A DNA stretch of 64,000 bases from Streptomyces sp. NBC_00569 (GTDB lineage Bacteria; Actinomycetota; Actinomycetes; Streptomycetales; Streptomycetaceae). The notes under the pieces were generated by a model. That model did no database searches and was not told the DNA's origin. It saw nothing but the letters and a program-made list of their open reading frames with translations. Positions 19,242 to 26,584 of this stretch are shown one piece after another (the first letter of the stretch is position 1; every line of letters starts with the position of its first letter). Position numbers and translations under genes: made by a program. Location: positions 4,141,501 to 4,205,500 of the forward strand of contig NZ_CP107783.1 of NCBI RefSeq assembly GCF_036345255.1, written 5' to 3'.

Positions 19242-21950
19242 TCAGTACAGGCTGAGCAGCGCCTCCGTCGGGTCCACGGCCGCCGAGTCGCCGTCCGGCA
19301 GCGGGAGTTCGAACCAGACGGTCTTGCCGCGCGGCGTCCTGCGCGAGCCCCAGGAGGCGCTGAGCAGACCGACGAGCTGAAGCCCGCGGCCGCCCTCGTC
19401 CGTGTCGCGCGCCCGGCGGCGGCGCGGCTGGACGAGGCCCGCGTCCCACACCTCGCACACGAGGGTGCGGTCGAGCAGGAGGCGCAGCCTGATCTCGCCC
19501 TCGCCGTACCGCAGGGCATTGGTGACCAGCTCACTGACCAGCAGTTCCGTCGTGTCGACGAGCGGCTCCAGGTCCCACTGGGTCAGCTGGGCACGGGTGA
19601 ACTCGCGGGCGCGGCCCACCGAGCGCGGCTCGCGCGGCAGCGTCCAGTCGCCCACGGCGTCGGCCGGCAGACCCTGTACGCGAGCCATCAGCAGCGCGAT
19701 GTCGTCCTCGCCGTGGTGGGTGTCGAGCGTGGTCAGCACATGGTCGCAGACGTCCTCGAGCGCGGGCGAGGGATCGTCCAGGGCGCTGCGGAACGCGGAG
19801 AGTCCCTCGTCGAGGGGATGGTCGCGGGACTCGACGAGCCCGTCGGTGTAGAGGGCGAGGAGTGAGCCCTCGGGCAGTTCGACCTCGACCTCCTCGAAGG
19901 GCTCCCCGCCGACGCCGAGCGGCATGCCCGGGGGTACGTCGAGCATGAGCGCCCCTTCGCCGGGCTCGACCAGGACGGGCGGCAGATGGCCCGCGTTGGC
20001 GAAGGTGCAGCGCCGGGTCACCGCGTCGTAGACCGCGTACACGCAGGTGGCGAGGTAGACCTCGGAGAGGTCGGCGTCGCCGGCTCTTCGGGCGGCGCGG
20101 GTGGCCTGCTGGACGCCGCCGCCGGGGCCGGGGGCCGGTGACGACGGGCTGCCCGGCGTGCCGAGTCCGCGGGCGATCTCGTCGAGCGCGGAGAGTACCT
20201 CCGCGGGTTCGAGGTCGAGGAGGGCCAGGGTCCGTACGGCGGTGCGCAGTTCGCCCATGGCGACGGCGGCGCGCAGGCCGCGGCCCATGACGTCGCCGAC
20301 GACGAGCGCGGTTCTGTGCCCCGGCAGCTCGATGACGTCGAACCAGTCACCGCCGACCTCGGTGGCCGCGTTGCCCGGCAGGTAACGGCAGGCGATGTCG
20401 AGGCCGGACGCCTCGGGGTCGTCCGGCGGGAGCAGCGACCGCTGCAGTATCAGGGCCCGCTCGTGCTCGCGCCGGTAGAGACGGGCGTTGTCGATGCAGA
20501 CGGCGGCGCGGGCGGCGAGTTCGACGGCGAGGGCGCGGTCGCGGTCGTTGAAGGGCTCGCTGCCCTTCGTACGGGCGAAGCGCGCGAGGCCGACGACGGT
20601 GTCGTGGGCGACCATCGGCACGGCCAGCGTGGACTGGATGAGGCCGCCGGACGCGGCGGGGACGAACTGGGGGCGGGCGGTGCGCAGGGCGTCCGCGCAG
20701 GGCGAGTTGAAGGCGTAGCGGTGGACGGCCCCGACCTCGACGACGCCGTCGCCACCGGACGCTTCGAGGTACGGCACGTCGGCGACGGCGCTCGCGGCGG
20801 CGACCCTGCGCAGTTCGGCGCTGCCGTCGGCGAGGCTGCGGCTGTTGAGCGCCGACTCGTCGCCCGCGAGGAGCCCTTGGTAGAGGTCGACGGAGGCGAG
20901 GTCGCAGAAGCCGGGGACGACGACATCGAGGAGCTCGCGGGCGGTGGTCTCCAGGTCGAGCGAGTTGCCGATACGGGCACCCGCTTCGTTGAGGAGGGCG
21001 AGGTTGCGGCGGGCGTGGGCGGCCTCGCGGGCGGCGGCGTGGCGCCGGGTGACGTCGGTGGCGAGCCCGGCGACTCCGATGGGCCGGCCGCTCCCGCTGT
21101 GCACGCGGTAGAGGTTGATCGACCAGTGCCGGCGCTCGGCGGAGTCGGGCGCGGGCCCGACGAGCTGCATGTCGGTGACGGACTCGCCGCTCTCCAGCAC
21201 GCGGCGCAGCGCGGCCTGGACGCGGTCGGCCTCGCCGCGCGGCAGATAGTCGTGGACGGTGCGGCCGCGGTGGTCGTCGGCCCGGCCGCCGAAGACGGCG
21301 GCGAAGGGCCGGTTGGCCCGCTGCACCTTCAGGTCGGTGCCGAACAGCAGGAAGCCGAAAGGAGATTGGCCGAAAATGGCCTGCGACGCGGCAAGGTCCG
21401 TCTCGATGCGGCGCAGGGCGCGGACGTCGACGACGATGCAGACGGCGGCGTGCTCGCCGGACTCCGTCTCGGTCGGCATCACATAGACCTCGGCTATCCC
21501 CTCCGTATACGGGGCGGGGCCGTACTGACCGGGCACATGCGGATCGGGGACGTGCGGACCGCGCGCGCCGGACGCCGGTCCGCCCGCGCCCGCCGTCCGG
21601 TTCCTGGGCATCCGGAAGGGGACGACGCCGGTCCACTCGCCGCCGTCGAGAATCTCCGCCATCTTGCGGTGGCCGCGCTCGCGCAGCTCCGTGGAGACGA
21701 AGGCCTCGATGGGGTCCTTGCCCACGGCTTCCTGCGCACTGACGCCGAAGAGCTGCGCCGCGCGCCGGCTCCACTGGTCGATCAGCCCGTCCGGGCCGAT
21801 GGAGAAGGAGGCGACCTTGATGTAGTCGTACATGGAGCCGGGCGGACTGCTCTGCCACGTCCCGGCCCCGAGCGGGCCTGCCGCATCGCGCGCGGCCGTC
21901 CCGCCCGAGGTGTCCTCGGACGACGTGGCCTTCGCTGGTATCTCGCTCAC
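19242..21950 (-). CDS. PAS-GAF-PP2C phosphatase with C-terminal anti-sigma-type ATPase domain
   Basis: 902-aa cytoplasmic multidomain signalling protein. Order: PAS (about 40-120), a long insert with a second PAS (about 185-300), GAF (about 330-490), SpoIIE/RsbU-type PP2C phosphatase (about 510-740; VGGDWFDVIELPG, VVGDVMGRG and LALYTDGLVE blocks) and an RsbW-like HATPase (about 775-890; LLVSELVTNALRYG N-box and GGRGLQLV). The combination suggests control of anti-sigma/anti-anti-sigma partners by both dephosphorylation and kinase activity. I use GTG 21950, with GGAGGGG 9 nt upstream; an in-frame start at 21992 lacks one. No sigma factor gene is adjacent, so the target is unknown. Confidence 0.87.
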   Translation of the reverse strand: MSEIPAKATSSEDTSGGTAARDAAGPLGAGTWQSSPPGSMYDYIKVASFSIGPDGLIDQWSRRAAQLFGVSAQEAVGKDPIEAFVSTELRERGHRKMAEILDGGEWTGVVPFRMPRNRTAGAGGPASGARGPHVPDPHVPGQYGPAPYTEGIAEVYVMPTETESGEHAAVCIVVDVRALRRIETDLAASQAIFGQSPFGFLLFGTDLKVQRANRPFAAVFGGRADDHRGRTVHDYLPRGEADRVQAALRRVLESGESVTDMQLVGPAPDSAERRHWSINLYRVHSGSGRPIGVAGLATDVTRRHAAAREAAHARRNLALLNEAGARIGNSLDLETTARELLDVVVPGFCDLASVDLYQGLLAGDESALNSRSLADGSAELRRVAAASAVADVPYLEASGGDGVVEVGAVHRYAFNSPCADALRTARPQFVPAASGGLIQSTLAVPMVAHDTVVGLARFARTKGSEPFNDRDRALAVELAARAAVCIDNARLYRREHERALILQRSLLPPDDPEASGLDIACRYLPGNAATEVGGDWFDVIELPGHRTALVVGDVMGRGLRAAVAMGELRTAVRTLALLDLEPAEVLSALDEIARGLGTPGSPSSPAPGPGGGVQQATRAARRAGDADLSEVYLATCVYAVYDAVTRRCTFANAGHLPPVLVEPGEGALMLDVPPGMPLGVGGEPFEEVEVELPEGSLLALYTDGLVESRDHPLDEGLSAFRSALDDPSPALEDVCDHVLTTLDTHHGEDDIALLMARVQGLPADAVGDWTLPREPRSVGRAREFTRAQLTQWDLEPLVDTTELLVSELVTNALRYGEGEIRLRLLLDRTLVCEVWDAGLVQPRRRRARDTDEGGRGLQLVGLLSASWGSRRTPRGKTVWFELPLPDGDSAAVDPTEALLSLY

Positions 21951-22250
21951 GCGAACCGTCCCCTCCAGCTCACCGCGTCCGGCACCGGTCACCGGGGCGG
22001 CTGCCCGCAGTATCCAGCACTACGGAGCCGCGCAACACGGTGTTCACGATCACACCACGGTCCCGACGCTTTTTGGCCCGTCCCGACATAACAGGACGAC
22101 AACCAGATCCGCGGCTGTCCCGTGTCTTCTTCCTGGCCGGCCCTTCGCCGATCAGCATGCTCCCTGTCTCCTAACCAGGGAGGGTTCCTCTTAATCGGCG
22201 CGACGCCACCGGTTCCGGCCGCAGGTTCCGGCCACCGGCGACAGCCGCGG
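21951..22250. other. Intergenic region with hairpin and doubtful short ORF
   Basis: 300 nt between two anti-sigma-type genes on the minus strand. A minus-strand ORF at 21970-22158 (62 codons) has AGGAG 9 nt before its ATG, but mixed third-position bases and no recognised homology. The AGGAG lies in the loop of a 7-bp hairpin (22160-22166 with 22176-22182), an arrangement seen in translational control. I do not call it a gene. Confidence 0.3.
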
Positions 22251-22724
22251 TCAGTGCCGGCCGGGCAGCGACAGTTCGAACCAGACAGCCTTGCCCGCGT
22301 CAGCGGGCCGTGTCCCCCACCGGCGCGCCGCCCCCGCGACCAACTGGAGCCCCCGCCCGCTTTCCTCCTCCGGCCCCGCGGCGCGCTCCAACGGCGGATC
22401 CGGAAGGGGATCGGAGACCTCCACCCGCAGCGTGTGGGCCGGCTCGGCCGACCGCAGGAGACGTACACCGATGGGGCCGGAAGCGTGCCGGAGCGCGTTG
22501 GTCACCAGCTCACTGACGAGCAGTTCGGTGACATCGCCGAGCGAACCGAGGCCCCAGTCGCCGAGCTGCCCGCGGACCGCGGCACGGGCGGAACGGACTG
22601 TGCCCGGTTCCTCGGGGAAGACCCACTCGGCGCACTCCCCGTCGCCGTCGGTGTCGAACACGCCGATCACTTCCCAGGCAGCAGTAGAACCCCGTCCACC
22701 CCTTCGAATCGCGTCCGATTTCAT
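22251..22724 (-). CDS. Stand-alone anti-sigma-type ATPase (HATPase_c, RsbW-like)
   Basis: 157 aa. The GHKL ATP-binding fold is seen as the N-box ELLVSELVTNALRHA (about 67-81), a VEVSDPLPD G1-like segment, and EESGRGLQLV. Such small proteins in Streptomyces act as anti-sigma or anti-anti-sigma kinases; the partner is not in the window. ATG 22724 has no Shine-Dalgarno sequence. An AT-rich TATATA/TATATC element lies about 10-12 nt upstream (22735-22742), giving a transcript with an almost absent leader. It sits upstream of the PAS-PP2C gene on the same strand, 300 nt away. Confidence 0.83.
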   Translation of the reverse strand: MKSDAIRRGGRGSTAAWEVIGVFDTDGDGECAEWVFPEEPGTVRSARAAVRGQLGDWGLGSLGDVTELLVSELVTNALRHASGPIGVRLLRSAEPAHTLRVEVSDPLPDPPLERAAGPEEESGRGLQLVAGAARRWGTRPADAGKAVWFELSLPGRH

Positions 22725-22734
22725 AGGGTTAATC

Positions 22735-22742
22735 GATATATA
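22735..22742 (-). promoter_or_regulatory. Putative -10 region of the 22251-22724 ATPase gene
   Basis: On the minus strand this reads TATATATC, 10 nt from the ATG at 22724. The expected transcription start would be within a few nt of the start codon. Confidence 0.4.
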
Positions 22743-22903
22743 CCCGGGTGACCGTGCGCGCTACCGTCTCACGCCAACACTCCGCGAAGGGCGGCACCAA
22801 CGGAGCATTTCGGACGGTACGACGGCTGACACAACCGGCAGCACGGCGGTGGCGGCCGACGGCACGAGGACCGGGACCACGTACAGGACTGCCGCCGGAC
22901 GGA

Positions 22904-23299
22904 TCACGGCCGCCGCGCCGCGAGCACCGCCTTCACCGCCGGTACGTCCTGATCGAGCCAGTCCACGGACCAGATCTCGTCGGGCCCGAGCCAGCGCAGC
23001 TCGTCGTGGTCCTCCAGCGGGCGGGGGCGGCCGGACAGCAGGCGCGCGGTCCACACCCGCAGCACATATCCAGGCTTCAGGGGCCACTCCCCCGGGACGG
23101 GCGCCACGAGCTCCGCGGCGATCCCGAGCTCCTCGCGCAATTCCCGCACGAGAGCCCGCTTCGGGTCCTCGCCGGGTTCGACCTTGCCGCCGGGGAGTTC
23201 CCAGCGGCCCGCGAGCTCGGGGGGCGCACTGCGTCGCGCGGCGAGCAGACGGCCACTCTCCTGGAGGGCCGCCGCGACGACGACGGTCGGTTCAGTCAT
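22904..23299 (-). CDS. Nudix hydrolase, MutT type
   Basis: 131-aa cytoplasmic hydrolase. The Nudix box runs from G38 to I60 with the REL-x-EE-x-G core (RELREELGI) intact, so it should bind metal and cleave a nucleoside diphosphate-X bond. The flanking WELPGGK and late DHDELRWL segments match MutT-like enzymes that clean oxidised dGTP; the true substrate cannot be told from sequence. ATG 23299 has no ribosome site but a TAGGCT box exactly 7 nt upstream, so it is likely leaderless. The upstream neighbour is the SPOR-like mini-protein, same strand, 31 nt away. Confidence 0.88.
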   Translation of the reverse strand: MTEPTVVVAAALQESGRLLAARRSAPPELAGRWELPGGKVEPGEDPKRALVRELREELGIAAELVAPVPGEWPLKPGYVLRVWTARLLSGRPRPLEDHDELRWLGPDEIWSVDWLDQDVPAVKAVLAARRP

Positions 23300-23306
23300 G
23301 TGCCGG

Positions 23307-23312
23307 AGCCTA
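23307..23312 (-). promoter_or_regulatory. Putative -10 box, leaderless promoter of the Nudix gene
   Basis: TAGGCT on the minus strand followed by 7 nt and the ATG at 23299. It lies in the 31-nt gap after the SPOR-like gene, so the Nudix gene may have its own start. Confidence 0.55.
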
Positions 23313-23330
23313 CGGCCGCGGGCGGGAACG

Positions 23331-23522
23331 TCAGCGCGCGGTGCCGTTCTGCGTCTGACCGAGGCGCTCGACCCAGTAGAGCTGCTTGTGGCCGCGGTCG
23401 TCGAGACTGTCGGCGATCTTCTGGGCTTCCGCCCTGGTCGCGTACCGGCCGACGCGATAGCGGTTGCCGTTGTCGTCCTGGCGTATGACGAGCCACACAA
23501 GCGTGGTCGTGCCCTCGTTCAT
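23331..23522 (-). CDS. 63-aa SPOR-like small protein
   Basis: Short soluble protein beginning MNEGTTTLVWLVIRQDDNGN, then RYRVGRYATRAEAQKIADSL, which resembles a single SPOR repeat (the beta-alpha part with the AEA-AxxL helix). SPOR domains bind septal, denuded peptidoglycan in other bacteria, but no signal peptide or membrane anchor is present here, so a cytoplasmic role is more likely. GGAGGGG stands 4 nt before ATG 23522. It is upstream of the Nudix gene on the same strand. Similar 60-70 aa proteins occur in Streptomyces as far as I recall; function unknown. Confidence 0.75.
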   Translation of the reverse strand: MNEGTTTLVWLVIRQDDNGNRYRVGRYATRAEAQKIADSLDDRGHKQLYWVERLGQTQNGTAR

Positions 23523-23664
23523 CGCGCCCCTCCACTCCCCGACCCCGGCTCGCACAGCGCCCCGCTTTCTGAGGAAACCCCACTCCGCATATGCCCGAGC
23601 GTACGCCTGACCTTCACACAGCGGATACGCATTGGCACAAAGAGATACGCAACCAGCCAATCCG

Positions 23665-23696
23665 CAGGGGGCGCACTCCGAAGAGTGCGCCCCCTG
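23665..23696 (-). terminator. Terminator of the NCS1 permease gene
   Basis: A perfect 14-bp inverted repeat (23665-23678 with 23683-23696) with a 4-nt loop (TTCG on the minus strand), 21 nt past the permease stop. Confidence 0.85.
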
Positions 23697-23717
23697 GACG
23701 TTCCACAGCTCGTGCGG

Positions 23718-25403
23718 TCAGCCGGTACGCACCGTCGGCATGGGCATCGGCACCGGGCCCGCCTGCGGCTCCTTGCGGCAGGCGTCGCCGCACTCCGCGT
23801 CGAGCGAGCAGCACAGCGAGCAGATCGGGCCCGACCGGACGGGGCAGTCCGCGGTGTCCGGGAGTTCGTACGCCGTCTCGCAGACGCTGCACGTGTGGGT
23901 CGCCGTGATGTCGGCGACCTCGACGTCGGGGCCGTTCACCGGGTTGGGCCTGGCCAGGTAGTACCTGCCCTTGGTGGCCCAGGCGATCAACGGGCAGAGG
24001 GTCAGGGCGAGTCCGGCCGCGATGAACGTCGAGAAGGCCTCCGCGTACTCACCGAACACCCCGAAGAACGCGAGGATCGAGACGGCCGACGCGATCGCCA
24101 TGGCACCGAAGCCGGCCGGGTTCACGGCATACAGATAGGCCCGCTTGAACTCGATGTACCGGGGGCTCCAGCCGACGCGCTTGTTGATGACGAGGTCGGC
24201 GGCCACGGCCGCGATCCAGGCGATGCCCACGTTCGAGTAGAAGCCCAGCAGCTTGTTCAGGGCCGCGAACATGTTCATCTCCATCAGCGTCAGCGCGATG
24301 GCGAGGTTGAGGAAGATGTACCAGACGCGGCCCGGGTGACGGTGGGTGATGCGGGAGAAGAAGTTCGACCAGGACAGCGAACCGCTGTAGGCGTTGGTCA
24401 CGTTGATCTTGATCTGGGAAACGACCACGAAGAGCGCGGCGGCGGGCAGGGCGACCGAGCCGAGCCACGGCTTGAGCGCCTCGACCTGCGGCGCGACGGG
24501 TTCCAGCGCGTGGGTCCTGCCGACGGCTTCGAGGGCGACGAAGGCGAGGAGCGCGCCGCCGAGTTGCTTGGCGGCGCCGATGATCACCCAGCCGGGTCCG
24601 GCCGCGAGAACGGCCAGATTCCACCGCTTCCTGTTCTGCTCGGTCCTGGCCGGCATGAAGCGCAGGTAGTCGGCCTGCTCGCCGATCTGCGCGATGAGGG
24701 AGAGCGCGACACCGGTGCCGAGACCGAAGCCGAGCCAGGAGAAGCCGCTGCCCGCGCCCTCCGTGCCGCCGAAGCGGGTGAAGTCGCCGAAGGAGCCCGG
24801 CGAGTGGACGGCCAGGATCACGAAGGGCAGCACGAGCCCGATGAGCCAGACCGGCTGCGTCCACGCCTGCACCTTGGCGAGGGCGCCCATGCCGCGGAAG
24901 ACGATCGGGATGACGATGAGCGTGGTCAGCAAGTAGCCGACGGGCAGCGGCAGTCCGACGACCTCGTGCATGGCCTGCGCCATGATCGAGCCTTCGAGGG
25001 CGAAGAAGATGAAGGTGAACGAGGCGTAGATGAGGGACGTGAGCGTCGAGCCGAAGTAACCGAAGCCCGCGCCCCGGGTGATGAGGTCCATGTCCAGGCC
25101 GTACGTGGCGCAGGCGCGGGCGATGGGAATGCCGGTCAGGAAGATGATCGTCGCCGCGCACAGGATCGAGGCGAGCCCGCTCGTGAAGCCGTACGTGAAG
25201 ACGATGGAGGCGCCGATCGCGAAGTCGGCGAGGTAGGCGATGCCGCCGAGCGCGGTGGACGCGACCATGGTCGGGGACCAACGCCGGTAGGAGTGGGGCG
25301 CGTAGCGCAGCGAGAAGTCCTCGCGGCTCTCGTCCGCGGCGAGCCTGGCGTAGCTGCGCCGCGGCGGGGCTGCCTCTGTGTCACGGGTGACCGTGTCCGT
25401 CAT
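23718..25403 (-). CDS. NCS1-family purine/cytosine-type permease with Cys-rich tail
   Basis: 561-aa inner-membrane transporter with about 12 helices. The cytoplasmic N-terminus carries YAPHSYRRWSPTMVAS, and helix 1 continues as STALGGIAYLADFAIG, typical of nucleobase:cation symporter-1 proteins. Substrates of the family are cytosine, purines, allantoin or hydantoins; which applies is unknown. The last 60 residues add eight cysteines in a CxxC-(x)n-CxxCC-(x)n-C-xxx-C pattern, probably a metal-binding knuckle that normal NCS1 permeases lack. ATG 25403 has AGGA 6 nt upstream. It is downstream of a GntR gene on the same strand, so that regulator probably controls it. Confidence 0.85.
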   Translation of the reverse strand: MTDTVTRDTEAAPPRRSYARLAADESREDFSLRYAPHSYRRWSPTMVASTALGGIAYLADFAIGASIVFTYGFTSGLASILCAATIIFLTGIPIARACATYGLDMDLITRGAGFGYFGSTLTSLIYASFTFIFFALEGSIMAQAMHEVVGLPLPVGYLLTTLIVIPIVFRGMGALAKVQAWTQPVWLIGLVLPFVILAVHSPGSFGDFTRFGGTEGAGSGFSWLGFGLGTGVALSLIAQIGEQADYLRFMPARTEQNRKRWNLAVLAAGPGWVIIGAAKQLGGALLAFVALEAVGRTHALEPVAPQVEALKPWLGSVALPAAALFVVVSQIKINVTNAYSGSLSWSNFFSRITHRHPGRVWYIFLNLAIALTLMEMNMFAALNKLLGFYSNVGIAWIAAVAADLVINKRVGWSPRYIEFKRAYLYAVNPAGFGAMAIASAVSILAFFGVFGEYAEAFSTFIAAGLALTLCPLIAWATKGRYYLARPNPVNGPDVEVADITATHTCSVCETAYELPDTADCPVRSGPICSLCCSLDAECGDACRKEPQAGPVPMPMPTVRTG

Positions 25404-25557
25404 GAGGGTTCCTGTCATCCGGCCGATTGCGGGTACGGACGGAAGTTAGGAGCCGCGCATGACGATGCGGGGCGGCCGGTGATTGCCCCGGCGTTACGGC
25501 AGGCGGCCGCGGGTTAAGTCGCCGTCACGCGCCCCGGACAGGGCGTTCGCGTATCGG

Positions 25558-26310
25558 TCACTTCACCGGCAGGTGGTATGCGATCCGGTACCGGTCGGCG
25601 GGGACGACGACGTCCGCCGTCTCGACCGGTCTGCCCGACGCGAAGTACGTGCGCTGGATGACGAGAACGACGTGGCCGGGCACTCCGCCGAGCGCCATGA
25701 GCTCCTCGGCGAGGCCGGGGCGGGCGCCGACCTCCTCCGTCACGTTGTCCACGATCACGTCGATGGCGGCCATGCGCTCGACGACGCCGCAGCCGCCGAG
25801 AGGGCCCTCCTCGGGGAGCATCACGGGGGTGCGTCCCGTGACCGTGAGAGGTTCCCAGGAAGTGGAGAGCATCATGGCCTCCCCCGCGTCCCGGTAGACG
25901 TACTTCGTGCACATCACGCGGTCACCGGCGCGGACACCGAGGCGCTCGGCGATGGCGCTGCTCGCCTCGACCTGCTCACTGCGGGAGTCCCACGTGCCGC
26001 GCGCCGTCTCGTCTGCCTGCTCCTGCTTGAAAGGGGTGGAGCCGCTGCTCGGCCGGTACCCGGAGCGCGCGACGCGGCGCGGGACCGGTGTCTCGCGCAC
26101 GTACGTGCCCGAGCCCGAGCGCCCCTCGACGAGGCCCTCGGCCATCAGCACCTTGCGGGCTTCGAGGGCGACGGTGTCCGAGACGCCGTACTCCTCGCGG
26201 ATCCTGGCCTGTGACGGGAGCCGGGTGTGCGGTGGCAGCGATCCATTGACGATCTTCTTGCGAAGATCACCCGCGACGCGCAGATACGCCGGCTGCTCAC
26301 CGAATGTCAC
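25558..26310 (-). CDS. GntR-family transcriptional regulator with UTRA ligand domain
   Basis: 250-aa DNA-binding regulator. The N-terminal winged helix-turn-helix (about 5-72; ends EGLVEGRSGSGTYVRE) is followed by a UTRA domain (about 90-245; SSAIAERLGVRAGDRVMCTKY and the final VVVPADRYRIAYHLPV are typical of the HutC group). Such proteins usually repress their neighbours and release DNA on binding a small metabolite. I choose GTG 26310 because GGGAG is 8 nt before it; an in-frame GTG at 26319 is almost on top of that site. It precedes the NCS1 permease by 154 nt and is divergent from the GH65 gene; the permease is the likelier target. Confidence 0.88.
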   Translation of the reverse strand: MTFGEQPAYLRVAGDLRKKIVNGSLPPHTRLPSQARIREEYGVSDTVALEARKVLMAEGLVEGRSGSGTYVRETPVPRRVARSGYRPSSGSTPFKQEQADETARGTWDSRSEQVEASSAIAERLGVRAGDRVMCTKYVYRDAGEAMMLSTSWEPLTVTGRTPVMLPEEGPLGGCGVVERMAAIDVIVDNVTEEVGARPGLAEELMALGGVPGHVVLVIQRTYFASGRPVETADVVVPADRYRIAYHLPVK

Positions 26311-26341
26311 TGGCTGCACTCCCTAAGACCCATGGCGACCC

Positions 26342-26352
26342 GTCAGATTGAC
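26342..26352. promoter_or_regulatory. Possible GntR operator, GTCA-N3-TGAC
   Basis: A short perfect dyad 31 nt upstream of the chosen gntR start, where a -10 region would fall. A second perfect dyad, CAACCC-T-GGGTTG, is at 26370-26382. Either could be the autoregulatory site; no consensus match is claimed. Confidence 0.35.
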
Positions 26353-26584
26353 AGACAGCAACAGCGTCGCAACCCTGGGTTGTGCGCCGCAAGCGAAGGC
26401 CAAAGAAACACTCGAAGTGATGACATGCGGGCGCGCAGCCCTTTACGCAGGGAGTTTCTCCGGGTAAGGGGATCCTTACGCCTGACCCTCGGGACCGGTG
26501 GCGGCGGCGACACCCCCGCCATCCGTGGGACCTCCGGCGCGGGTTGCCCGACTCCCGTCCGCAACCGCCCGCATCGTCGGATGC

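Noticed and set aside
26370..26382. CAACCC-T-GGGTTG dyad as a definite GntR site
   Set aside because: It is perfect but short and does not match a GntR/HutC consensus I know; kept only as a side note to the nearer GTCA-N3-TGAC dyad.
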